Assembly (NCBI GenBank): GCA_965194535.1
Contig: OZ239145.1
Coordinates: 1,860,001 to 1,924,000, forward strand
DNA from: Verrucolacustris abundans
Lineage (GTDB): Bacteria > Verrucomicrobiota > Verrucomicrobiia > Methylacidiphilales > Verrucolacustridaceae
DNA: 64,000 nt
Direction of reading: 5' to 3'
The stretch's first letter is position 1. Every line of letters starts with the position of its first letter. The position numbers and the translations under genes were made by a program. Below the pieces are notes generated by a model. It worked only from the letters and a program-made list of their open reading frames with translations, made no database searches and was not told the origin of the DNA. Positions 25,474 through 35,164 of the stretch are shown one piece after another.

Positions 25474-25498
25474 ATTCCGAAATCCGAATTCCGAAATC
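25474..25498. repeat. Short tandem repeat ATTCCGAAATC x2
   Basis: The 11-mer occurs twice with a 14-bp period in the 98-bp gap between the UDG gene and cutA. It is AT-rich intergenic filler of the kind often repeated across a genome; nothing else is visible in the gap. Confidence 0.5.
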
Positions 25499-25535
25499 AA
25501 AAATCACCTGAACCCCTGAATCGATCAACCCCTTC

Positions 25536-25850
25536 ATGCAGATCTCAATCCTCCTCACCACCGTTGCAAAAAAGTCGGACGCCCGGCGACTCGCCACCGC
25601 CTCCCTCCAGCACCGCTCCGCGGCCTGCATCCAGATTATTTCCGGCATCGAATCCCACTTTGTCTGGAAAGGGAAAAAGAGCGCCTGCCGTGAATTTATT
25701 GTCCTAGCCAAAACTACAACCCACAAATTGAAATCGTTAGAAACACTCTGGAAAAAGATACATCCCTATGAATGCCCCGAACTGATCACTCTCTCGGGTC
25801 GTGCCGCCGCCTCGTACGCCCGCTGGGTCCAAGCTTCGGTTTCGTTCTAA
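25536..25850 (+). CDS. cutA: CutA1 divalent-ion tolerance family protein
   Basis: The 104-residue protein matches CutA1, a trimeric ferredoxin-fold protein implicated in divalent-metal tolerance: LLTTVAKKSDARRLATASLQ, a short SAACIQI strand, FVWKGK, and the conserved YECPELITL near residue 83. Cys/His residues in the middle and the YECPE segment are where metal binding is reported. It converges on the permease gene with a 4-bp overlap. Confidence 0.85.
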   Translation: MQISILLTTVAKKSDARRLATASLQHRSAACIQIISGIESHFVWKGKKSACREFIVLAKTTTHKLKSLETLWKKIHPYECPELITLSGRAAASYARWVQASVSF

Positions 25851-27610
25851 GCGACCACCACCAACGGAATCTCGTCGGGCAATTGCGAGGAAACCTCCCG
25901 CACGGTATCTCCTCCCAAAAAGTTGACCAGCACTCCGCGTCTCGTTCCCCCCAACACCACCAGATCCGCCCCCAATGTTGCTGCCAACTCCACAATCATG
26001 TCGGATGCTTTATTCGCAGTGCAGTACACCGGGGTCATCGCCACCTTCTCGTCCGCCGCCACTCTCCTCATCTCCCCAATCACCCCCTGCGCTTTTACGT
26101 CATCCTGCAAGCGCCCCACCAGTTCAGCTGCGACTTGCACCTCTCGGATATAAAGAAAGTATAACCTCGCGCTCCGCAATTTCGCTTCCTGGATTGCATA
26201 TTTAGCCGAAGGAGTAAGTCCTCGTGCCGCCAACACAATCCGCCCACCCTCCTCCCCCACCTCTTCCCCGAAGATCGGAGTGGGGGCGATTTTTATCTCT
26301 TGGGCTGGAGATGCCGCTTGGGCCGTTGCCTCACCTCGCACTTTCGATCGATAGGTTTCTCGGATAAAAAGTCCGATCCCGCAAACCAAAGAAACAAAAA
26401 CCAAGGCATGCAACTTGGTTGCGGCAATCGTGATCCAAATTGCTGCCATCAAAACCGCCGTGAACATCATCAGAGCTCGAGAACCCAGACGCATTCCCAG
26501 TCCTCGCGCCGTGGAAGTACTTGCAAGATTCAGGGTGATCGCCCCTACCACGCCGATCGCATAAAGAGACGCCAAAGCTTCCAGACCGGGAGCCAGATCT
26601 AAAACGAGAATCGGCAGAACAACCGCAACAATAAGCGGCACCCAGGGCACTCCAAATCCGTTCAGCAGTTTGAATACCGGAGGCAACTCCTCGTCTTGGG
26701 CCAAGCTGTAAAGCAGCGCGACCATGGCAACAATCGATGTGTTAACCGCAGAAAGAAGTAGCAACCCCATGGTCAACCCCATCACCACCCCGAAAGCCGG
26801 ATGCACATAATATTCTGCCATTCGTCGCAGAAAACCCTCGGGATGGGCAAAACTCTCCTTCGGCATTCCCGCTGCCAAAACCCCAAGCGCCAAAGTCACA
26901 AGACATACCTCAAGCATCACCAGCCCGATCGCTTTGCGTGCTGCGCGATGCACCGAGGGTTTCTCAATGCTCGATCCAGGATCCAATTTCATCACCCCCG
27001 TAGTGTTCGCAATCGCCTCCACCCCTGATAAAGCCAGCACCATCCCTGCAAAAAGCTCCCAGCTACGGAGAAATCCGACATCCGGCCAATGCCAATGCAA
27101 CACCGGTTGCTTGAACAGGCCAAAGCCCACCAAAGCCACGACCGAGATGACAGTCGGCGCCGCCAAGTAGACCGCCAACCCTGAGGAAACTCTGGGTCCG
27201 AAATAGTTCAGTACCCCGACCCCGAACACCGCCAAAATCGCCCAACGGGTTGAATCACCCGTTCCAAAATAGTTGAACGCTTCATAGCAACTCAGTGAGG
27301 CAGTCACGATATAGTCCGCAAGAAGAAGAAGAGCCCCAACCACCGCTAGGCGCGGACTGTGGAGATGGGCGGAGTGATAAACCCCTCCTCCATGCGGAAA
27401 AAGCTGACAAACATGGATGTAGTTCCATCCCACTAAAAGAGTAAGGGCAACAATTGCCGCCAGATAGGCTGGGGCCGCATATCCCGCCAACAGCACGGCC
27501 AATCCGATGACATACGCCTTGCTCGTTCCCCAGTCTCCATACAGAAGCGCCGCCGCCCGCAACCAACCCACATTGCGCGGGCGTGTCCCGCTGATCACCA
27601 TTTCGCTCAT
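25847..27610 (-). CDS. APC-type amino-acid permease fused to a universal stress domain
   Basis: The 587-residue protein has an APC-superfamily permease of about 12 TM segments (residues about 18-430, with LALSGVEAIANTTGVMKLDP in the substrate-gate region). A cytoplasmic UspA-like domain follows (about 455-587, ending GADLVVLGGTRRGVLVNFLG, the nucleotide-binding GG-x-R-x9-G type loop). Fusion of Usp to permeases is known and suggests nucleotide-linked control. Its start overlaps the methyltransferase-MTHFR gene by 4 bp, so both form one transcript; substrate may be an amino acid or a sulfur compound. Confidence 0.82.
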   Translation of the reverse strand: MSEMVISGTRPRNVGWLRAAALLYGDWGTSKAYVIGLAVLLAGYAAPAYLAAIVALTLLVGWNYIHVCQLFPHGGGVYHSAHLHSPRLAVVGALLLLADYIVTASLSCYEAFNYFGTGDSTRWAILAVFGVGVLNYFGPRVSSGLAVYLAAPTVISVVALVGFGLFKQPVLHWHWPDVGFLRSWELFAGMVLALSGVEAIANTTGVMKLDPGSSIEKPSVHRAARKAIGLVMLEVCLVTLALGVLAAGMPKESFAHPEGFLRRMAEYYVHPAFGVVMGLTMGLLLLSAVNTSIVAMVALLYSLAQDEELPPVFKLLNGFGVPWVPLIVAVVLPILVLDLAPGLEALASLYAIGVVGAITLNLASTSTARGLGMRLGSRALMMFTAVLMAAIWITIAATKLHALVFVSLVCGIGLFIRETYRSKVRGEATAQAASPAQEIKIAPTPIFGEEVGEEGGRIVLAARGLTPSAKYAIQEAKLRSARLYFLYIREVQVAAELVGRLQDDVKAQGVIGEMRRVAADEKVAMTPVYCTANKASDMIVELAATLGADLVVLGGTRRGVLVNFLGGDTVREVSSQLPDEIPLVVVA

Positions 27611-29445
27611 TTTGTTTTCAGAAACTCCTTCACAATCGGTGCAGTCATCCCCGAACGCACCATCGGTGTGATCAGATAAATTCCGCGAAAGTGTTCCGCC
27701 ACCTCCCTGGCCAACTCTGCCGCGACCTCCCGACCATACTCCGCCTGGGCCGGTCCCTCAGGCAGCGACCGAATCTTTTCCCGTACAGCATCGGGAATGG
27801 AAATTCCGGGCACCTCATGGTGCAGAAACTCGGCGTTCCGTGAGCTCACCACGGGCATCACCCCGACAAGCACAGGAATCCCCAAAGGCCCTAATGCGTC
27901 CTTCATCTTACGAACCATGGACTTCTCATACACAGGCTGAGTCATGACAAAGTGCGCCCCCTTCTCCATCTTTCTTTCCAGCTTTTTGACCTGAGCATCA
28001 AAGTTTTTCGAATTTGGGTTGAAAGCAACCCCAATGACAAACTCAGCCCCTTTTCCCACATCCCGACCTGCCGAATTTCTTCCCTCGTTCAGCTGCCGGA
28101 TCAGATCGATCAATCCCAGACTGTTCACGTCGTACACCGAAGTCGCCCCAGGATGATCCCCGAATTTGGACGGATCTCCCGTAAGCGCGAGCACATGTCG
28201 ATGGCCTAAGGCCGCCAACCCCATCAGCTCACTCTGCAATCCAATCAGATTTTTATCGCGACAAGCCAAGTGAATCAGGCTGGTCGTTCCAAATTTTTCC
28301 CGAAGCAAGGTCGCCGCGGCTGTGTTGGCCACACGCAAAATGGCTAGGGAATTATCAGCCAACGTGAGCGCAGTCGCCCCCGCCTTCACGAGCTCCTCTG
28401 CCGCTTTGAGAAAGGGCCCCATATCCAACCCGCGCGGACTATCTAACTCCACCACCGCAATTCTCTCCTTCTTCAATCGATCGAGAATCGAATCCTCTTT
28501 TTTTCTCTCCCCAGCCCCGGACGAGATCTGAATTGCCTCCCTTTTTGGTTCCACAGCGACTCGGACTTGGGTCGCTGGCTTGAGTCCTTCCACCTTGGCC
28601 TTTAGTGCACGAATGTGGGAGGGGCTCACACCCGATCCCCCGCCTAACAAGCTGACTCCTAGTGCAGGTAGCTCTGCCATTCGTTCGGCAAAATATTGCG
28701 GATGATTGGCGTAAAGATAGCGCCCTTCAGAAAATTCTGGCTGACCCGCATCTGGATACGCCGCTAAAATTTTTCCAGGACCTGAAGAAATTCGTTTCAA
28801 AAGGCTCACACACGCACTCGGTCCAAACGCGGGCGCTACTCCAATTCCCTCAGCCCCTGCTTGGCGCAACTTCTCCGTTGTCTCCTCCCAGCTTTTTCCT
28901 CCGGGCAAAGTTCCCTCTCTTCCCGCCGCCAAGAGGGCAAAGATCGGAAGATGGTGAAGTTCTCGGACCGCCTCCATCGCAAAGATCAACTCTCGGGAAT
29001 CAGAAAATGATTGGAGAAGGATCGCGTGCACTCCTCCATCCAACAACGCACCGGCCTGTTGCCGAAAAAGAGTCTCTAACTCTTTCGCATCCCCCCACTC
29101 CGCTTCGGGAATTCCACTCGGACCAATGCAACCGAGCACCCACGCTCCACTTTTTCCCACTTCCCCCAACGCTAGCTTGGCGGCTTTCCAGTTAATCTCG
29201 TTTACCTTGTCCTCCAACCCGTGACGTCGCAAAGCCGATCGATTCGCCGCAAAGCTGTTCGTTGCGATCACCTCCGAACCCGCCGCCAAATAGGCCCGAT
29301 GCGCCGCACTCACACGATCTGGATCGGTTAGGTTCAATCCCTCAAAACTTCTACCCAGAGGCACCCCTTCGGCATAAAGATACGCGGCAACGGCACCGTC
29401 TCCTACGACGACCCGCGCCCCAACTGCCTCTAAAAGATTTGCCAT
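27607..29445 (-). CDS. Homocysteine S-methyltransferase-like / methylenetetrahydrofolate reductase fusion
   Basis: The 612-residue protein joins an Hcy-methyltransferase barrel (1-295) to a MTHFR domain (about 320-612), as in Bacillus YitJ. The reductase half is canonical: HVLALTGDPSKFGDHPG, FVIGVAFNPN, MEKGAHFVMTQPVYE. In the first half the three zinc cysteines are absent: the GANC site reads GVAP (Pro205), and GGCCGTTPxHI reads GGGSGVSPSHI (Gly270, Ser271). The MTHFR reaction, supplying methyl-THF, should work; the methyl-transfer reaction as known should not. It is the first gene of a two-gene minus-strand operon and is only 29 bp from the divergent LOG gene. Confidence 0.85.
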   Translation of the reverse strand: MANLLEAVGARVVVGDGAVAAYLYAEGVPLGRSFEGLNLTDPDRVSAAHRAYLAAGSEVIATNSFAANRSALRRHGLEDKVNEINWKAAKLALGEVGKSGAWVLGCIGPSGIPEAEWGDAKELETLFRQQAGALLDGGVHAILLQSFSDSRELIFAMEAVRELHHLPIFALLAAGREGTLPGGKSWEETTEKLRQAGAEGIGVAPAFGPSACVSLLKRISSGPGKILAAYPDAGQPEFSEGRYLYANHPQYFAERMAELPALGVSLLGGGSGVSPSHIRALKAKVEGLKPATQVRVAVEPKREAIQISSGAGERKKEDSILDRLKKERIAVVELDSPRGLDMGPFLKAAEELVKAGATALTLADNSLAILRVANTAAATLLREKFGTTSLIHLACRDKNLIGLQSELMGLAALGHRHVLALTGDPSKFGDHPGATSVYDVNSLGLIDLIRQLNEGRNSAGRDVGKGAEFVIGVAFNPNSKNFDAQVKKLERKMEKGAHFVMTQPVYEKSMVRKMKDALGPLGIPVLVGVMPVVSSRNAEFLHHEVPGISIPDAVREKIRSLPEGPAQAEYGREVAAELAREVAEHFRGIYLITPMVRSGMTAPIVKEFLKTK

Positions 29446-29474
29446 AGCCTATCCTCCCAGTCAGCATTTCTAAT

Positions 29475-30521
29475 GTGAAATCCAAGGCTGTCATTAAGAA
29501 ACGGGAAAATGTGCCTAACCCGTTGGACAGCAACATTGATCAACTAATCGATGCCGCTGGGATTAAGGAGCAACGGCAACAGTTTAAGGAGATGATTTCC
29601 ATTGTTCTAGGTCTCGACCCCACTCCTACGGGTTTGGGCGACCTGAAGCAGTTTAAGCGAGTCATGCGCGAAATTCGGGATGCGAACAAGGTCTTCGCGC
29701 CATACCACGGCACAAAAAAAATATCAGTTTTCGGGTCGGCTCGTACCCACCCCTCCGCTCCAACCTATAAAGCTGCCCACAAATTCGGCCAGTTGATGCA
29801 GGAAGCGGGTTACATGGTCATCACAGGCGGGGGCGAAGGCATCATGGGCGCCGCTCAAGCAGGGGCAGGTCGCCAACACGGCTTTGCCCTCAACATCGAA
29901 CTTCCTTTTGAACAGGAACCCAACGAAACCATTCGCGGAGACAGCAAGCTTTTCACGTTTAAATACTTCTTCACCCGCAAACTTAATTTCGTAAAACACT
30001 CGGACGCCATCGCTCTCTTCCCCGGCGGTTTCGGCACAATGGATGAAGCCTTCGAATCATTCACCCTGATGCAAACAGGAAAAACAAATATCATTCCTTT
30101 GATCATGGTGGACGCGCCCCGCGGCAACTTCTGGAAGACCTTTGAAAAATATCTACGGGAACACTTGCTGGGAGATAAGCTGATCTCGGACGAGGACTTT
30201 ACTCTCTTCAAAGTCACGGATGATTTGGAATTTGCCCGTCGCGAGGTGGTGAACTTTTACTACAACTTTCACTCCTACCGCTACATCGGGGATGTGATGA
30301 TCATCCGTCTTCAGCGCCAGATCCCTGCTGGGGCTCTGATCCGCCTCAATGAAGATTTTCAGGACATTCTTCGTTCCAAAACTCTCATTACCACTTGCCC
30401 ATCTTATCCAGAGGAAGGGAACGAACCTGATCTCGCCTCTTTAGCTCGACTCTGCGTTCCCTTTAACCGACGTAATCTGGGCAGACTCCGCGCCCTTCTC
30501 GATCGTCTCAATCAGTTTTAA
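29475..30521 (+). CDS. LOG-family (TIGR00730) Rossmann protein
   Basis: The 348-residue protein has the lysine-decarboxylase-like/LOG core: FGSARTHPSAPTYKAA, MVITGGGEGIMGAAQAGAG and FPGGFGTMDEAFE, the PGGxGTxxE motif of nucleotide 5'-monophosphate phosphoribohydrolases. N- and C-terminal extensions make it larger than plant-LOG-like forms (about 190-250). It likely releases a base from an AMP-like nucleotide. The GTG at 29475 gives an extended charged N-terminus; a later start cannot be excluded. It converges on dnaE with a 4-bp overlap. Confidence 0.8.
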   Translation: MKSKAVIKKRENVPNPLDSNIDQLIDAAGIKEQRQQFKEMISIVLGLDPTPTGLGDLKQFKRVMREIRDANKVFAPYHGTKKISVFGSARTHPSAPTYKAAHKFGQLMQEAGYMVITGGGEGIMGAAQAGAGRQHGFALNIELPFEQEPNETIRGDSKLFTFKYFFTRKLNFVKHSDAIALFPGGFGTMDEAFESFTLMQTGKTNIIPLIMVDAPRGNFWKTFEKYLREHLLGDKLISDEDFTLFKVTDDLEFARREVVNFYYNFHSYRYIGDVMIIRLQRQIPAGALIRLNEDFQDILRSKTLITTCPSYPEEGNEPDLASLARLCVPFNRRNLGRLRALLDRLNQF

Positions 30522-33500
30522 CCACCTGCCGCTTGGGCTCGTCGCGTTTGCCACTTCGGCTTCTGCACCTCGATCGGTTTCACCGCCAGCTTGACCCGAT
30601 CCGGCCCCAACACCTCCCGTAATTTTCCAATCCCTGCCAACGTTGGCCGAATTCGCATCTGCACCCCTGCCTCCATTAAAACTTTCTTCCCCTCAACCTC
30701 CAGCTCAAGTCTCACCGGCACGTCTCCCGAATGCGCCTCCACAATCTCCTTCACCTTTGCCATTTTTTCGCCCGCCAGATCCTCTTTCGTGGGGAGCAAA
30801 TACACATGCGTGACAAGTTTTGCCATCGCGGCCTCCAAAGTAATGCATTCAGACGTCCTCAATCTCACTCTCTCCTCCGCATCCGTATCCACAGAGCCCC
30901 CAACCACCAACGGACTTCCCACTTTTAACGATGTTCCCGCTTCCCTGTACAGGTCGGGAAAAATCATCACCTCCATCCTCCCGGTCTTATCCTCCAACAT
31001 AACCCTCGCATAGGGCTTCTTATCTTTCTGCGTCAATCGCACCTCCATCGCCGTTACGACTCCGGCTAACCGAGCCACAGTTCCACTCTGCATCTCATCT
31101 GGCTCCCCTAGGTTCAAAGTCCGAAATGCCCGCAGATCCGCTTCAAACTCATCAGCCGGATGACCCGTCACATAAAATCCCAATAGCTCCTTCTCCGCCT
31201 TCAACTTGTCCCGCTTCGGCCAATCGGCAAAATCCTTCGGAGCCTTCTCCGCTCCTTTTATTTCCCCAGGTCCCGACTCTTCCATCAGACCAAAAAGCGT
31301 TCCCTGCCCCCTCTCCTTATCCCGTGAAGCCGATGCAGCTAAAGCCAACGCCCCTTCCACTTTCGTCGCCAACCAAGCTCGGTTCGGACTGACTTCATCG
31401 AACGCCCCACACCGGATCAAGCTCTCCACCGCCTTCTTGTTCATCGCCTTGTAATCCACCCTCGAACAAAAGTCCTCGATCGAAACAAATTTCCCACTCT
31501 CCTTTCTCGCCACCAGAATCGCTTCCACACAAGCCGCCCCCACGTTCTTGATCGCCCCTAAACCGAAAAGAATTCGGTTCGGCTCTACCGTGAACTTGTT
31601 CTCGCTCTCATTCACGCTTGGTGGCCTGATCTCGATTCCCATGTTCTGTGCTTCCGCAGTGAACAGTGCAATTTTGTCCGTATTGTCCAACTCATGGGAC
31701 AACAGGGAAGCCATGTATTCCGTCGGATAGTTGGCCTTCAGGTACGCCGTCTGACAGGACAGCACCGCATATGCAGCGCTGTGGCTTTTGTTGAAGCCAT
31801 ACCCGGCAAACTTCTCCAACAAATCAAAGATTCGCACGGCCTGGGACCGCGGAATCTGATTCGTCTGGGCACAACCCAACACAAAGGTCTCCTTCTGCTT
31901 GGCCATCTCCTCGGGCTTCTTTTTGCCCATCGCCCGCCTCAATAAATCCGCCTGACCTAGGCTATACCCCGCCAAGACCCGTGCCGCTGCCATGACCTGT
32001 TCCTGATAAATCAAAACTCCGTACGTCTCCGCACTGATTTTTTCCAACAACGGATGCTCGTAGGTGAACTGGCTTTTCCCCTTCTTCCTCTTCACATACT
32101 CGTCAATCAGATCCATCGGACCCGGTCGATAGAGAGCAATCAACGCAATCAGATCCCCAATCCCCTTCAAATCAAAGATCGCACAGGTTCTCCGCATCCC
32201 GGGCGACTCGACCTGGAACACCCCAACGTTTTCCGCCCGATTTAACAGTGCAAATGTCTTTGGATCATCCAGGGGGATCTCTTCTGGAGTCATTTTCTTC
32301 CCCGTCGTTTTTTCTACCAAGGCCAAACAGTCCTGAATCACTGTCAAAGTCTTCAATCCTAAGAAATCCATTTTCAACAATCCGATATCTCCGACCGCCC
32401 CCATCGAGAATTGCGTCATCACCGCACCCGTGTCGTCCCGCGTCAACGGCAGATAGTCCGTCAAATCCCGATCCGCAATCACCACACCCGCCGCGTGAGT
32501 CCCGCTTTGCCGCACCATTCCCTCTAACTGAAGTGCCGCCTCAATCACAGGCTTCACAGAATCCTCCTGCGCCAGATTCTTCAGTTCAGGCACCTGCTTC
32601 AACGCATCCGCCAGTTTTGCCCCGGGCACTTTGGGAATTAGATCCGCAATTCGGGATGTCTCCCCAAAGCTCATTCCCATCACCCGCCCCACATCCCGCA
32701 CCGCCATCTTTGCCCCCATCGTCCCAAAGGTGATGATCTGCGCCACCGCCCGCTCCCCGTACTTATTGCGCACATACGCGATCACTTCCTCTCGGCGATC
32801 GGGACAAAAATCTACGTCAATGTCGGGGGGTGAAACCCGCTCTGGATTCAAAAACCGTTCAAAGAGCAATCCATACCGAATCGGGCAGAGGTCGGTAATC
32901 CCCAAAACGTAGGAAACCAAACTGCCAGCTGCACTCCCTCGCCCGGGGCCCACGGGAATACCCTTCTTTTTTGCATGATCGATAAAATCCCAGACGATCA
33001 GAAAGTAACTCACGAATCCTGTCTTCTCGATAACCCCCATCTCAAACTCCAACCTGTCCTTCAGCTCCTTGTCGGAACCCGCTCTTTCTCCATACCTTTT
33101 CCGGAGTCCCTCTTCGCAAAGTTTTCTGAAGTAGCTCTCTCGCGTCATCCCTTCGGGAACGGGAAAGGCAGGAAACTTATTTCCGCCCAGCTCAAACTCC
33201 AGTTTGCACCTCTCCGCTACCGCCAAAGTCTGCTCGCAGGCTCCGGGAAAATCCGCAAACAACTTGGCCATCGCTTCGCTCTCTTTGAGATAAAACTCCG
33301 GCCCGTACGATTTCATTTTTCGCTCTGGATCATTCAACTTTCCGTTCGTCGAAATACATACAAGGATCTCCTGCGTGACCGACTGCTCCTTGCGCACGTA
33401 GTGAACATCATTCGCTGCCACCAGAGGAGTTTTCGTCTCCTTGCCTAAGGTCCGGTAGAACTCCCGAATCTTCGCCTGTTCAGGCAGCCCGTGGTTGTGG

Positions 33501-34036
33501 ATTTCCAAAAGAAAATCTCCCGCCGGAAATATTTCCCGATACTCGTGAAAGATTTTTCGAGCGTCCGCTTCTCTTCCTTCCAGATACGCCGCGGCAATCT
33601 CCCCCTTCAAACAAGCACTTGTGCAAATTAAACCTGCCGAGTGTTTCGCCAATAGAGCCTTATCGATCCGTGGCTTGTAATACACGCTTTCCAGATGAGC
33701 CGCCGTCACCAGATGAATCAGGTTTCGGTACCCCTCCAAATTCCTCGCCAGCAGAATCAGATGAAAATTCGCATCCTTACCCCCCGCCGAGGCCTTTTTC
33801 TCAAAGCGATCCCCAGGCGCAATATAGACCTCACACCCCACGATCGGCTGAATGCCCTCCTCTTTTGCCGCCTCATAAAACTCAATCGCCCCATACAGAT
33901 TTCCATGGTCGGTCAAAGCCAGCGCAGGCTGCCCCAACTCCTTCGCCCGGGCCGCCAACTCAGGCATCCGACAGGCCCCATCCAGCAGGGAGTACTCTGA
34001 GTGACAGTGCAGATGGACGAAGGAAGAGCTCACCAT
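30518..34036 (-). CDS. dnaE: DNA polymerase III alpha subunit
   Basis: The 1172-residue replicative polymerase has the PHP domain (FVHLHCHSEYSLLDGA, ALTDHGNLYG), palm with GPGRGSAAGSLVSY and the catalytic aspartates in PDIDVDFCPDR, a third Asp in LLKMDFLGLKTL, a helix-hairpin-helix (AGYGFNKSHSAAYA) and a C-terminal OB fold (VTAMEVRLTQKDKKPYARV). It copies chromosomal DNA in the holoenzyme. I take the ATG at 34036 (MVSSSFVHLHCH); the frame opens further to 34093 with an atypical Lys/Trp-rich lead. Confidence 0.95.
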   Translation of the reverse strand: MVSSSFVHLHCHSEYSLLDGACRMPELAARAKELGQPALALTDHGNLYGAIEFYEAAKEEGIQPIVGCEVYIAPGDRFEKKASAGGKDANFHLILLARNLEGYRNLIHLVTAAHLESVYYKPRIDKALLAKHSAGLICTSACLKGEIAAAYLEGREADARKIFHEYREIFPAGDFLLEIHNHGLPEQAKIREFYRTLGKETKTPLVAANDVHYVRKEQSVTQEILVCISTNGKLNDPERKMKSYGPEFYLKESEAMAKLFADFPGACEQTLAVAERCKLEFELGGNKFPAFPVPEGMTRESYFRKLCEEGLRKRYGERAGSDKELKDRLEFEMGVIEKTGFVSYFLIVWDFIDHAKKKGIPVGPGRGSAAGSLVSYVLGITDLCPIRYGLLFERFLNPERVSPPDIDVDFCPDRREEVIAYVRNKYGERAVAQIITFGTMGAKMAVRDVGRVMGMSFGETSRIADLIPKVPGAKLADALKQVPELKNLAQEDSVKPVIEAALQLEGMVRQSGTHAAGVVIADRDLTDYLPLTRDDTGAVMTQFSMGAVGDIGLLKMDFLGLKTLTVIQDCLALVEKTTGKKMTPEEIPLDDPKTFALLNRAENVGVFQVESPGMRRTCAIFDLKGIGDLIALIALYRPGPMDLIDEYVKRKKGKSQFTYEHPLLEKISAETYGVLIYQEQVMAAARVLAGYSLGQADLLRRAMGKKKPEEMAKQKETFVLGCAQTNQIPRSQAVRIFDLLEKFAGYGFNKSHSAAYAVLSCQTAYLKANYPTEYMASLLSHELDNTDKIALFTAEAQNMGIEIRPPSVNESENKFTVEPNRILFGLGAIKNVGAACVEAILVARKESGKFVSIEDFCSRVDYKAMNKKAVESLIRCGAFDEVSPNRAWLATKVEGALALAASASRDKERGQGTLFGLMEESGPGEIKGAEKAPKDFADWPKRDKLKAEKELLGFYVTGHPADEFEADLRAFRTLNLGEPDEMQSGTVARLAGVVTAMEVRLTQKDKKPYARVMLEDKTGRMEVMIFPDLYREAGTSLKVGSPLVVGGSVDTDAEERVRLRTSECITLEAAMAKLVTHVYLLPTKEDLAGEKMAKVKEIVEAHSGDVPVRLELEVEGKKVLMEAGVQMRIRPTLAGIGKLREVLGPDRVKLAVKPIEVQKPKWQTRRAQAAGG

Positions 34037-34161
34037 CCACCAATCTGATTCCTCTTTCTCCTTCTTCCAGAGAAATCCTCCCGCTTTCCCCAACCCAACC
34101 AGAAAAAGCGGTAAAAATCCCGACTTCCCCTCGCCCCGACTTTCAGATACGATTTCCCCTC

Positions 34162-34350
34162 ATGGTTGAAATTCGACTCAAACGCGGAGAATCGGTCGAC
34201 AAGGCCCTTCGCCGCTTGAAAAAGAAGCTCGATCGCGAGGGTACCCTTCGCGATGCGCGGGCTCGTCGCTCTTATGAGAAGCCCAGCGTCCGTCGTCGCC
34301 GCAAGCTCAAAGAGCCGAAGATTAACTTCTACGGCAATTTCTCCCTCTAA
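34162..34350 (+). CDS. rpsU: 30S ribosomal protein S21
   Basis: The 62-residue basic protein matches S21: MVEIRLKRGESVDKALRRLK and a C-terminal YEKPSVRRRRK. It acts in translation initiation on the 30S subunit near the anti-Shine-Dalgarno region. The frame is open far upstream within antisense dnaE, but the ATG at 34162 is the family start. It lies 125 bases from the divergent dnaE start. Confidence 0.95.
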   Translation: MVEIRLKRGESVDKALRRLKKKLDREGTLRDARARRSYEKPSVRRRRKLKEPKINFYGNFSL

Positions 34351-35131
34351 ACCCGCCCCCCTCTCCGATCCCTTCGAGGCCGCTCACGTCGACCTCCTTC
34401 TCTCGCCCAACTCCCCCTTCCACCGCCGCACGACGATCCTCAAAACCTGCACCTCTACGCAGGAGATCCTCCGCACCCAGCTTCCACCCGCACCTGCAGT
34501 CTTGGCTGCCGAGGTCCAAACCAAAGGCCACGGACGCCCCGGAAAACCGTGGCTGTCTGAAAACCCACTTGGACTTTGGGTCTCCATTCTTCTGGAAGTC
34601 CCCTCTTCGCAACTTCCCCTTCTTTCTCTACTCGCCTCCCTCGCCGCCGCAGATGCGGTGCGCACCCTGACTCAACTCGAGCCCGCGCTGAAGTGGCCCA
34701 ACGACCTCCTCCTCAAAAATCGCAAGCTCGCCGGCGTTCTTGTTGAAACGATTTCTCGGGTGAATCAACCCCCGCTCGCGCTTCTCGGACTCGGCCTTAA
34801 CCTTCACCATCAAACAGACGACTTTCCACCTGAACTCAAAGATTCTGCCATCTCCCTCTTCCAAGCATCCCGTCAAAGGATCCCGCGCAGCCAGATGCTT
34901 GCCGCGTTTCTCGAAAACTTAACCCGCCGTCTTCATCAGCCTACCCCTGAAGCGATGGAAGATTGGCGCCGTGCCTGCTTTCAACTCGGTCGAACTCTCT
35001 GCATTCGGGTTGGCGCTACCATTCTGACGGGAACTGCCGAGACGTTGGACGACTCGGGCCACCTCCACCTCCGCCTTCCCGATGGGTCACTCCAAAAGAT
35101 TGCCTCGGGCGAAACCGATTTTCCCGCGTGA
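34253..35131 (+). CDS. birA: Biotin-[acetyl-CoA-carboxylase] ligase
   Basis: The protein attaches biotin to the carboxyl carrier protein through biotinyl-AMP. QTKGHGRPGKPWLSENPLGL is the biotinyl-AMP loop, LKWPNDLLLKNRKLAGVLVE carries the catalytic Lys, and the C-terminal SH3-like domain follows (GTAETLDDSGHLHLRLPDG). There is no N-terminal DNA-binding domain, so it is not a BirA repressor. The start is uncertain: the catalytic domain begins near 34400, every ATG in frame (34253, 34274) lies inside rpsU, and a rare ATT at 34337 is possible. Confidence 0.85.
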   Translation: MRGLVALMRSPASVVAASSKSRRLTSTAISPSKPAPLSDPFEAAHVDLLLSPNSPFHRRTTILKTCTSTQEILRTQLPPAPAVLAAEVQTKGHGRPGKPWLSENPLGLWVSILLEVPSSQLPLLSLLASLAAADAVRTLTQLEPALKWPNDLLLKNRKLAGVLVETISRVNQPPLALLGLGLNLHHQTDDFPPELKDSAISLFQASRQRIPRSQMLAAFLENLTRRLHQPTPEAMEDWRRACFQLGRTLCIRVGATILTGTAETLDDSGHLHLRLPDGSLQKIASGETDFPA

Positions 35132-35164
35132 AGCTTGGCTTATCTCTGGCACAATCCTTCCAAG

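Noticed and set aside
29446..29474. Riboswitch (for example SAM-type) ahead of the methyltransferase-MTHFR gene
   Set aside because: Only 29 bases separate it from the divergent gene, too short for any known SAM riboswitch.
33619..34161. Long plus-strand open frame ahead of rpsU
   Set aside because: It is antisense to dnaE and codes for low-complexity Pro/Ser sequence; S21 starts at 34162.
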